Positions 23,100-32,504 of a stretch of DNA of 64,000 nt are shown piece after piece (within the stretch, counting starts at the first letter, position 1; every line of letters begins with the position of its first letter). Location of the stretch: contig NC_084928.1 of the NCBI RefSeq assembly GCF_958298935.1, positions 20,553,501 to 20,617,500 on the forward strand, given 5' to 3'. Below the pieces are notes generated by a model. It was given only the letters and a program-made list of their open reading frames with translations. It had not been told where the DNA came from and searched no databases. The DNA is from Phragmites australis (Eukaryota > Streptophyta > Magnoliopsida > Poales > Poaceae). A program made the translations under genes and the position numbers.

Positions 23100-24676
23100 G
23101 TGAGTGAAAATATGACAGGTTACAGTAAATGCTCTCTACTGAGTGCATATAGGATATTTACCCTTTCTCAGGGTATCGGGGCCACCCGTCTTAGCGCGAT
23201 AGGCCCTCTCCCACTTTCTTGCCTTCTTTACTTCGCGTGCTTGAGCCGCGGTGAGCTCTTGCGCTGCCTTCCTCATGCGCTCCTCCTCCTGTCGCTTTAG
23301 CCGTAGTTCCTACTGCTGTTGCTCGTATTCCCGACGTTCGTACGCTTCCCTCCTTCATTGTATGCTCATGTCGACCCACCGCTTCTGGTCTTCATTTTAT
23401 TCCATGTCAAGCTATTCAATGAAGCCATAGATAGGTGGAGGAGACTGGATAAATAAAACAAGATGCGAGATTAGTAAAACAGTGCGTGAAATCGTATGGA
23501 ACAAGATGTGGAAATTGTCACATGACCGATCTATATCGCTATACCGGTGGGTACTCATACGGTCCATGTTGAATCTTGTCATATTGGTAGTTGGCACACA
23601 CGAAGAAGCGCAGGCCATAGGTGTAGGAGATGTCTTGGGACTCGCGAAGCCTACTGAGATCGTCACAGAAGCACATTGGTAGTTATACCCCCTGGGAATG
23701 AAAATCCCCAATGTTTCTTGGGTAGGCTTGGTGGAGCTAAGGAAGACATTGTAGTTGAGAGAGGTGAGGAAGGAATGGTCTATCCATGGATGAGGGTGAG
23801 GTTATTTATGGTGCTTTGGGGCTGGTACATGGACTGAGTGCATAGGCTTGTCTGGGAGCTGGAGCATAGGATTCCCTGTGAAAGATAGAAAAGTTGTGGC
23901 ATTGATGCTAGGCAGATATTCCCTGTGTCAAGTTAGAGATGTTGTCATTTAATTTATAATTAAAGCCCTATCGTGTGGTCACTTCATGTCTATAGCCTGC
24001 GTCAGGATAGAGGTGTTGTCATTTCATGGTTAAAGTTGAGTCGTGTGGTCACTTTATGTCTAAAGCCAGGCTCACGACAGAGGTGTCGTGTGATCACTTC
24101 GTGTATAAGTAGCTTTGTAATAAATGCTTTTCTAGCTCCGTCGTGAACGATTTATACAAAGGCAAGGACGAGGAATGAGTCAACCTGTTGAAGAAAAGCA
24201 ACTAGCATGCGGTCATGTGGATTAAGAAATGCATTAATGACATGGTAAGTAGGCCATAGAAAGTAGACACGTCCGAATATATAAGACTAGTTCGCAAATT
24301 GAAGATGCATCATGAAACAAACATGTAAGTTACAATAGCAAAGGTAAAATCCTATTGCTATCTCCCTCGTTGCCGTCAGCCATTCCCACCATCATGGTCC
24401 CAAAGCCGCTGCCATTGGTTCGCCCTCACATGGCCCTAGAGTAGTTCAGGGCGTCCGGTGGACCAACCTGCCTGGTAGGCCTAATAGCGATCACAGGTGT
24501 CGAGGCCTCCTCCTGGGTCTGCTGCGTTAGAAGTGGAGCATTGGGCAACTAGGACCGTGTGACGATATCGTAGTCCGGTGTGCCCCCGAAGAAGTCCCTC
24601 ACGAGGTGGAACGGGGGGTCAGGCCCAGGCTCATCATCCTGACTCAGGTATGACGACTGTGATGGTTCCGTCATCG
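23100..24676 (-). pseudogene. GRF-like zinc-finger accessory gene of the large MULE
   Basis: Minus-strand translation is broken but readable. The N-terminal part begins MTEPSQSSYLSQDDEPGPD (from about 24676). Downstream is a Cys-containing block (MCFCDDLSRLR, YGLRFFVCANYQYD, then PPPIYGFIEW and EDQKRWVD), reminiscent of GRF-type zinc fingers in which two Cys pairs frame an FY/FF core. After that comes a charged coiled coil rich in RRE, EQQQ, RKQEEERMRK. Stops and frameshifts occur at about 23410, 23550 and 24550. The family assignment is from memory of its pattern and is moderate. Its position is opposite mudrA in the same element. Confidence 0.5.
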
Positions 24677-24932
24677 TCCATGTATAATCACTTAAGGGGC
24701 ATGTGAACGGATGAATTTATTAGATATGGTAAATGTGCAAATGAATGTATTAGTATAAAATGCAATGTTGTACCTATAGGGTATGCATGGGCAAATTTGG
24801 GAATTTAGACAACATACGTGACCGTATTTACGAAAATAGACAACATGTCGACGTATTTACAAATCTAGCACTCGTATTCGGTATCTCAAATACCGAAATT
24901 TGAATTTCGGAAACTGAAAATCCGAAAACACC

Positions 24933-25039
24933 GTATTCGGCAACTGAGGTGCCGAATACGGCACTGTGGGCTGTATTCGGCACCTCAGTTGCCGAATACA
25001 GCCCACAGTGCCGTATTCGGCACCTCAGTTGCCGAATAC
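24933..25039. repeat. 107-bp perfect composite palindrome
   Basis: The structure is A - s - A' - s' - A'. A (24933-24959) begins GTATTCGGCAACTGAGG and A' is its reverse complement (24973-24999 and 25013-25039). The 13-bp spacers GGCACTGTGGGCT (24960-24972) and AGCCCACAGTGCC (25000-25012) are also reverse complements. Each 27-bp unit is itself nearly palindromic. A related smaller palindrome, ATTCGGTATCTCAAATACCGAAAT, lies at about 24877-24900. Confidence 0.95.
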
Positions 25040-25329
25040 GCCGGCCGACCGATTTGCCACCGATTTTGCTGCGTCGCATCAATCTCTTTTACGTCACATC
25101 AATCATTTTTCCCTTCCCTCCCGTGATGCTTTCGGCCGGTGCATGCATTTGTTGTTTTGGCGCCACACGCGGAGAGATCGCTGCTCTGCTGAATAAATTG
25201 AGGTCGCAGCAGCAGCAGAGCAGAGAAGGGAGAAGAGAAGGGAGCAGAGGAACGCGAGAAGCATCAGCAAAAGAGGAGCAACGCAAGCACTTAATTAGCT
25301 TTCGTACCGGTTAGTCCTTATATTACCTA

Positions 25330-25930
25330 TTTAATACTTAGGTTAGTAATATTATTTAGAGTAATTAGCTTATTTAGTTAGTCCGTTTCGAAGTAGATTA
25401 GTTTTTCAAGAGTAGATTGTTTAATCCGTTCAATTACATTTTTTTAATTATATTAATTTGATAAATTAGAGTACTTTGATTATATAAATTAGATTATTTA
25501 ATTACGTTATTAGAGTACTTAGAGTTTAATTAGAGTACTTAGTTTATTTAATTAGAGTACTTAGATTATTTAATTACGTTATTAGATTACTTAGATTAAT
25601 TAATTAGAGTACTTAGTTTATTTAATTAGATTAAATGAATTAAAATATTTGATAAATTAGAGTACTTAGATTAATTAATTACGATGCTTAGTTTGATTAT
25701 ATGAATTTGATTAGTCTATATAATTATATTATTTAATTAGTTTGATATCATGAATTTCTTTCAACATTGTAATTAGATTGTGTCCTTAGTATAATTATAT
25801 GAATGTCCTTATCCGGTAAAATTAGAAAAAATTACGTGTACCTTTGTTTAGCAGATACAATATTATGAAGCTTGTAATATATTCTAATTTGTTGTTCACC
25901 TATTTGTTGAACCATGAAGCCTTAAATCAT
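25330..25930. repeat. Degenerate AT-rich minisatellite-like stretch
   Basis: Irregular reiteration of ATTAGAGTACTTAGATTA and TTTAATTACGTTATTAGA in the 5' region of the PMD gene. Part of it (from 25561) belongs to the inverted-repeat arm. Confidence 0.7.
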
Positions 25931-27040
25931 TATCATGGCTCATGGTGGTCTTCCCGAGCTTCTTCAGCAGCGGTACGACGAGAACCATAGGGGAAGGATG
26001 ATATTCACAGGACAACAGGTACCACGTTTATATGTGCTATTTCATTGGTACGAGAATTTTGAACTAACGCTGTACATGTATTGGATAACTCATGCAGTTG
26101 GGTCCGTTACGAGCCCGGAGTGTGCACAAGATTAAGGAGTTGGACCCTCGATTCCACGAGCCACTCGCACGGGCGGGACTACTACCTTTCGCTCTCATGA
26201 TGGCCGGAGCTCCCATGGAGGTCGGTGGTAGGACACCTCTCCCGGCAATTGATGAGGCACTGCTCACAGGTCTCGTCGACCGCTGGCATCCTGAGACACA
26301 CACTTTCCACTTTCCTTTTGGTGAGATGGCAGTAACACTGCGGGACGTGGCCATGCTGACCGGGCTGCCAATAAGGGGTGCCCCGTTAATAGTTTCGCGA
26401 CCCGCAAGGGAGCAGTGGAAGGGTTATGTTGCAGATAGGTAATTATTTGTTATGTAATGCATTTAAAATATTACAGTGCTATTAAAGCGTCATTGACCAT
26501 CTGCATCTTATAGGTTTGGTGTGCAATACGACGGGAAGGATGCTGGCCTCTCCATGTCCTGGGTTCATGGGCTGACACAGTTCGGTCCATGCCCACTGGA
26601 TGCGGACGAGAATACACTTATGCAACACTATGAGGTGTACTTATACGTCCTGCTCGGAGGCATCATGTTCTGCAACACGGCAGGCGATTATGTCGTCCCA
26701 CATATTGTATGGTTAGCAGCCCACCTCGCGTCACATCCTTATGAGCCTACATCTTACAGTTGGGGATCTGCAGTGTTGGCTGCAACCTACAGAGGATTGT
26801 GTGATGCAACCCAGCGAACAAAGAGGAAGGCAACCATTACAGGGTGCTTACATCTCTTACAGTTATGGAGTTGGGAGTACCTCCCGATTTCCAGACCTTG
26901 GGTGCTCAAGTGCTACTACCCAGTTCACATCTCTGATGGCATTGCAGATGACATAAGGCCAACGATGGGGTATCGGTGGATTCATGCCAGGCTAAGATGG
27001 AGTCAGCAGCAAGACCATGGTAACTACTCCAGGGTGATAA
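25561..27040. repeat. Left arm of 1,480-bp inverted repeat
   Basis: Colinear and gap-free with the reverse complement of 31003-32482: paired positions sum to 58043 at every point checked. Only one mismatch was noticed, a synonymous G/A near 25983. It covers PMD 5' AT-rich sequence, exons 1 and 2 and two thirds of exon 3. Confidence 0.95.
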
Positions 27041-28545
27041 GTGACCTGGACATCCTTAGCGCTGATCTAGTGGATTGGGATCCATGGCGTATGGCACGAG
27101 TAAAAGAAATTGCAGATGGTGGACTCCTGGCATCCTCTTGTAGCCGTGACGCAGACTTATGGTTGACCACATGCTTCTTGTTGTACATGAACTGCGTGGA
27201 AGTATATTCTCCAGAACGTGTACAGAGGCAGTTCGGGTACCGACAGGTGGTGCCTGTTCCAGCACCACGAGACGCCGGACGGGCGCACGAGTAAGTGTGT
27301 TATTGTATGTTGCCTTAGTACATTGGTTATCCATGTTAACAAATTATAACTGTTTATGTCACGTACAGGTGGAGCTCAAAGGGGGGCGGAGGCACGCAGG
27401 ACTGGGCATCCAAGAATGCCGAGTACATACGGAGGTGGACAGAATCAGCTGCGGTGGATGTCATCATTACTGCTGGACAATACGACGAGGTCACGTACTG
27501 GGACTACCTTGCTTGGTACCGTCCGCGCACGCGTGCCACCTTACTCAGCGGACCTGTACAGCCGGGCCCCAGACCCTTCCCCGAGGATCGTGCCCGCCTA
27601 CTTCATGTTGTGGTAAGTGATGCGTTACTTATATTGGTTTTCTTTGGAAAATCTGTGTATTACTGACATATCCCTCATCTTATACAGACTGAAGAGGCCT
27701 ATGAGATGCATACGCAAGCGGATCAACCTTTTGGGGAACCAAGCAGGTCATCATCGCAGAGGGATCGTAACCCTCTCCGGGAGTACATGAGGACAAGAGG
27801 ATCCCGCTTCCTAAACGCTATACGTGGTCTAGGTGGGTGTGCCCCGCAATGGAGGGGGTACGACCAACATGCCATGGACCCGTCTCGTGCCTCCCACAGC
27901 AGGCGGTCCTCCCACAGCAGACGGTCATCCAGTGCTCGTGAGGAACCCGTCCGGTCAGAATCACGACATACATCTTCAGCTTCGGCGCGTCATGTCTCAT
28001 GTTCCGGTGCTGAGGCCGAGGAGTGCACGCAGCCTCCTGCGCCCGAGCAGGTTACGTTGGGTTCACTAGCACCTCCGGCTACGATGACACCTCCGGCTGC
28101 AGCATCTACTCATCAGGAGGACGTCGTTGACTACACGCAGCAGACCCCTTGCTGGAGCGACCCTAATGCTTTTGACTGGGGTGCTGCAATGCATGCGACC
28201 GCCACCTTCACTGATCTACTCGGCGGACAGTCCTCCCATGATCTCAATGAACCTGGAAGTTCACATTGGTACCAGCATGGTGAGCCTTCGGCACACTGGA
28301 CTCCATCGAAGCACGTTCTAGGGCCGTCCACACTTCCGCACGAGGATCCTTCGGCATGGTACATGCAGAGCCGAGTAAGCGGGGCGGGATACACGTTCGG
28401 TGGGGTTCCCACAGGGCAGGCAGATGATGATGAAGACGACCAAGGGCACGCAAGGCAGGGGCCTGCGCAGGCTGCTGGGATGAGAGCCACACACCCGCCA
28501 GACGCTTACACGCCTGGAGATTGTGTGAGGCATCGTCGCCGTTGA
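25935..28545 (+). CDS. Plant mobile domain (PMD) protein, transposon-borne
   Basis: An intact five-exon model, all GT-AG: 25935-26018, 26098-26438, 26514-27290, 27369-27612, 27688-28545, giving 767 residues without a stop. Exon phases agree at every junction. The PMD (aminotransferase-like, PF10536-type) signature is HTFHFPFGEM (residues 96-105) followed by TLRDVAMLTGLPIRG (108-122). More of the domain follows through exon 3, including WGSAVLAATYRGLCDA and LLQLWSWEYLPI. The C-terminal third is low complexity, with HSRRSSHSRRSS repeats and acidic runs. Host PMD proteins (MAIN, MAIL) are nuclear factors needed for gene expression and transposon silencing; copies are also carried by MULEs and Gypsy elements. 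This copy lies within a MULE, and the element context suggests a transposon gene. Exon 1 start chosen because it opens a conserved frame shared by the inverted copy. Confidence 0.85.
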
Positions 28546-28811
28546 GTAGCCAGGACAATTTGTCATGACACATGTATTATTGATTTTAATGTCGAGGTCA
28601 TCCCTATTATGTCTTATTCACTGTATTGTTAATTTAAGAAATTCTCAGTACAGAGGAAACAATAGTAGTTGTAAAGCATAAGTAGCATGGAACCCGGTAC
28701 AGAGGTTACACATAAAGAGCGAACAACAGCAAACATTATCATGTACGATACGCCTAAAGAACATAATATCATGCCTTAAGGGAATAAAATATATAGGGTT
28801 ACAATAGATGC
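28546..28811. other. Convergent 3' regions of PMD and accessory genes
   Basis: Noncoding. It includes GGTACAGAGGTTACACATA and CATGTACGATACGCCTAAAGA, related to 22976-23060 in the outer MULE. Confidence 0.6.
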
Positions 28812-29781
28812 TTAGGGCGAAGGAAAGTGGCGACGCAAATTAGCGTAAGAATTCCAGGTGCGATGGTCAAAGCTATCCGGGTAAGATGGTTGTCGTCTCC
28901 GAGGTGGTTCTGGGAAGTTGTAAAAATGAGTACGAGCAAATCCATCATCATTTTCAGGGTCATCGGTGTCCTCTGGAGATGGAAGCCTCGGAGGGCGGGG
29001 TCGTTGTGGCATGAAATCGTCATCGTCGTCGTCGTCATCTTGAGGTTTCTCCGAGGTGGTACCACGTCCTATTTCCCTATCAGTTGTATGGCATCTCGAT
29101 GTTGTGCGTGAACGTCCTCTTGCAGTGTTCCTAGAACTTTCTCCTGTATTTCTGTTCGAACGTCTAGGCATGGGGGGCATGAAATCGTCATCGTCTTCGT
29201 CCTCATCATTATCTGGATGATTCGTAGAGGTCGCCTCTGTACCCCTTTGATTCGCTGACTGTCGTCGTCTTCTACGCGAACCAGGCATCACACCCCCGCC
29301 GAAGAGCATACACATCGTCAAGAAGTGTGAGATTTCTTTGTTGATCAACTGTTCGTCTTCCGGGAAAGCCTGACGCAGAAGAGGACCGTTCGAATCAATG
29401 GAAATAAGATAAGTAGGGTGACCAAATGTTTATATGACATACCTGAATATGGGATGCATACTGGTCTGGCGACATTACTATCGTTCTTTGCCTCCTAGAG
29501 AAACCTATCACAGAAGGATGGTCGGCCAGTTCGCGGACCCTCAGATACATTTGACGCCGGTGATACAAGAGGGCCCTAAGGTCCTCGGTGGTTACACATT
29601 GGAGTGGCGCGGTTAACCTAGAACATATGGGTCTTGCATGCAATTTCGCCACGGCTTGGATTATGTTGTTCTCCTTTAACGGATCATCGTTTCCTTCGCG
29701 CACAACCTGTAAGGAGGCATTAAGTGCTATAGCGATCGTTGCAGGTGTCCATGGAAAGCCTGTACTAGAGGATCCCGCCAT
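28812..29781 (-). CDS. MULE accessory protein, possible Myb/SANT-like N-terminus with acidic tail
   Basis: Two exons (29781-29443 and 29369-28812) join in phase across a GT-AG intron to give 298 residues with no stop. Residues about 8-140 run TGFPWTPATIAIALN, an Arg/His-rich helix-like middle, MSPDQYASHIQ, then across the intron FPEDEQLINKEISHF and MLFGGG. The order of a starting WTP, a middle YASHI and a closing LFG recalls the Myb/SANT-like (Myb_DNA-bind_3) proteins that accompany several plant transposons, but the match is remote. The C-terminal half is Arg/Ser-rich with two acidic blocks (DEDEDDDD and DDDDDDDD, each followed by FMP). Convergent with the PMD gene. Upstream ATG at 29796 would add five residues. 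Function unknown. Confidence 0.6.
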
Positions 29782-30019
29782 AGATTTCTTGCTCACTGAC
29801 TACCTACGCTCTGTCTCTGCATCAAAACACGGATCCATGAATATTTAAGAAACACGAAATAAATAAATAAAATTACATTTACAATACAATGGTCACTTCT
29901 TGTCTAAAGGGGTACAGTGCAAACCACATAATGCACAATAAGTAGTACAACTAACAGGTGAATAACATTTTACAATACAAAGTCTCTAAGACAGTTCAGT
30001 TTGACAGTGGGCTGATAGT

Positions 30020-30950
30020 TTACTGACGGGTCGGGCAAGTCCTCCTGTCATGTCCAGGTTGTTTGCAAAGTTTGCACCTGCGAAGGCCATCAACAGCATC
30101 TGCTTCATCCATGTCACCTTGCAGCCTCGTAGATCTAGGCCTTCCAGGATCTGTGCGTCGTGCTCGTGGATAAGGTACCCACTTAGGGCCCTCGATCGAT
30201 TTGTAGTTGGTTCCGATGTTAAAGGACCGCATCTTTGGAAGCCATGTGCTCCTCAATGCATCGATCGTGAAGTACGGTGATACGTACTGTGATCCGTCAT
30301 TGCCACCTATGTCCCTGCAAGCGGCTAAGACATGCGAGCACGGGATATGGTGCAGTTTTGGCTTATTGCATGTGCACTTCACCTCGTTAGGTCCAAGTTG
30401 ACATTGCTGCACGGTGTCCCCGGCGCTATACCCTGAAGCATACCTACGGCGGCACATGACCTCAAAGTCATTGTTGGCCAAGTCGTAGATCCTCGACCGA
30501 TGAAAGTGTGCCTTGCTCCTCCTTCTTGATATGATTTGCTCCACCTTAGGTGAAAACCGTGTGCTGCACTTCATAGCAGCATTACCACGGTCTCGAAAGT
30601 AGTCCGCCGTTCTGTAGAATGTGAGCTCAATAATGGCACACAACGGGAGGCCCCGTACTCCCTTCAGGACATTGTTGAACGCCTCTGCTATGTTCGTTGT
30701 CATGATGGAGTACCTAACATGGGATACAATAATTTTAGAATGGCTATTTGCATAAGAATCGGTACAATATGATCATTACAATTCTATGCGCTAACCTGGC
30801 ACCATGAGTGTCATGGATAAGGGTCCAACGCTCCGCCGGCTTCCCCGCTATCCACTGGCTAAATGTACCACGTGAACGACTAACGATAGTTTGGCCCCCA
30901 ACCATTTGCGCCCGCAGTTGATCCTCCCCTGCTTGCTGGTCTGCCATCAT
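30020..30950 (-). pseudogene. mudrA-type transposase C-terminal fragment (SWIM finger and zinc knuckle)
   Basis: Exons 30950-30796 and 30713-30020 splice in frame (GT-AG) and read cleanly to the stop at 30020. Visible parts: SRGTFSQWIAGKPAERW and MTTNIAEAFNNVLKG, typical of the region after the MULE DDE core; the SWIM zinc finger CTCNKPKLHHIPCSH; and a CCHC knuckle, CKLCKQPGHDRRTC. The N-terminal MuDR domain and DDE catalytic core are missing. Upstream the sequence switches, at about 30969-31003, to the inverted PMD copy, so the transposase was beheaded when the inversion formed. The remaining frame is open, so a short or chimeric protein is conceivable. Confidence 0.85.
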
Positions 30951-30973
30951 CTTGCGAGTGGTCTCATTTAAAA

Positions 30974-32108
30974 TTATGGATCAACCATGGCGGATGGTCT
31001 CATTATCACCCTGGAGTAGTTACCATGGTCTTGCTGCTGACTCCATCTTAGCCTGGCATGAATCCACCGATACCCCATCGTTGGCCTTATGTCATCTGCA
31101 ATGCCATCAGAGATGTGAACTGGGTAGTAGCACTTGAGCACCCAAGGTCTGGAAATCGGGAGGTACTCCCAACTCCATAACTGTAAGAGATGTAAGCACC
31201 CTGTAATGGTTGCCTTCCTCTTTGTTCGCTGGGTTGCATCACACAATCCTCTGTAGGTTGCAGCCAACACTGCAGATCCCCAACTGTAAGATGTAGGCTC
31301 ATAAGGATGTGACGCGAGGTGGGCTGCTAACCATACAATATGTGGGACGACATAATCGCCTGCCGTGTTGCAGAACATGATGCCTCCGAGCAGGACGTAT
31401 AAGTACACCTCATAGTGTTGCATAAGTGTATTCTCGTCCGCATCCAGTGGGCATGGACCGAACTGTGTCAGCCCATGAACCCAGGACATGGAGAGGCCAG
31501 CATCCTTCCCGTCGTATTGCACACCAAACCTATAAGATGCAGATGGTCAATGACGCTTTAATAGCACTGTAATATTTTAAATGCATTACATAACAAATAA
31601 TTACCTATCTGCAACATAACCCTTCCACTGCTCCCTTGCGGGTCGCGAAACTATTAACGGGGCACCCCTTATTGGCAGCCCGGTCAGCATGGCCACGTCC
31701 CGCAGTGTTACTGCCATCTCACCAAAAGGAAAGTGGAAAGTGTGTGTCTCAGGATGCCAGCGGTCGACGAGACCTGTGAGCAGTGCCTCATCAATTGCCG
31801 GGAGAGGTGTCCTACCACCGACCTCCATGGGAGCTCCGGCCATCATGAGAGCGAAAGGTAGTAGTCCCGCCCGTGCGAGTGGCTCGTGGAATCGAGGGTC
31901 CAACTCCTTAATCTTGTGCACACTCCGGGCTCGTAACGGACCCAACTGCATGAGTTATCCAATACATGTACAGCGTTAGTTCAAAATTCTCGTACCAATG
32001 AAATAGCACATATAAACGTGGTACCTGTTGTCCTGTGAATATCATCCTTCCCCTATGGTTTTCGTCGTACCGCTGCTGAAGAAGCTCGGGAAGACCACCA
32101 TGAGCCAT
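30974..32108 (-). pseudogene. Inverted, 3'-truncated copy of the PMD gene
   Basis: Exons correspond exactly to the plus-strand PMD gene: 32108-32025, 31945-31605 and 31529-31003. The protein sequence of this part is identical. After the breakpoint (position 31003) the frame adds only MRPSAMVDP and stops at 30974. It keeps the 5' AT-rich region of the parent, so it may also keep promoter sequence and be transcribed towards the mudrA fragment. Confidence 0.9.
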
Positions 32109-32482
32109 GATAATGATTTAAGGCTTCATGGTTCAACAAATAGGTGAACAACAAATTAGAATATATTACAAGCTTCATAATATTGTATCTGCTAAACAAA
32201 GGTACACGTAATTTTTTCTAATTTTACCGGATAAGGACATTCATATAATTATACTAAGGACACAATCTAATTACAATGTTGAAAGAAATTCATGATATCA
32301 AACTAATTAAATAATATAATTATATAGACTAATCAAATTCATATAATCAAACTAAGCATCGTAATTAATTAATCTAAGTACTCTAATTTATCAAATATTT
32401 TAATTCATTTAATCTAATTAAATAAACTAAGTACTCTAATTAATTAATCTAAGTAATCTAATAACGTAATTAAATAATCTAA
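31003..32482. repeat. Right arm of 1,480-bp inverted repeat
   Basis: Reverse complement of 25561-27040. Beyond 32482 the similarity continues only in scrambled form: a block like 25476-25510 abuts, as if about 70 bp were missing. Confidence 0.95.
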
Positions 32483-32504
32483 TTTGTATAATCTAATAAC
32501 GTAA

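Larger units (their letters stand above)
24789..32482. mobile_element. Nested second MULE-PMD element, internally inverted and truncated
   Basis: The left end is placed near GGGCAAATTTGGG (24789), before a hairpin-rich zone. It contains a PMD gene (+), a charged accessory gene (-), a mudrA 3' fragment (-) and an inverted second copy of the PMD 5' end (-). No right TIR remains: the right arm stops at 32482 against a truncated LTR. Boundaries are inferred from gene content and the inverted repeat. Confidence 0.55.
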
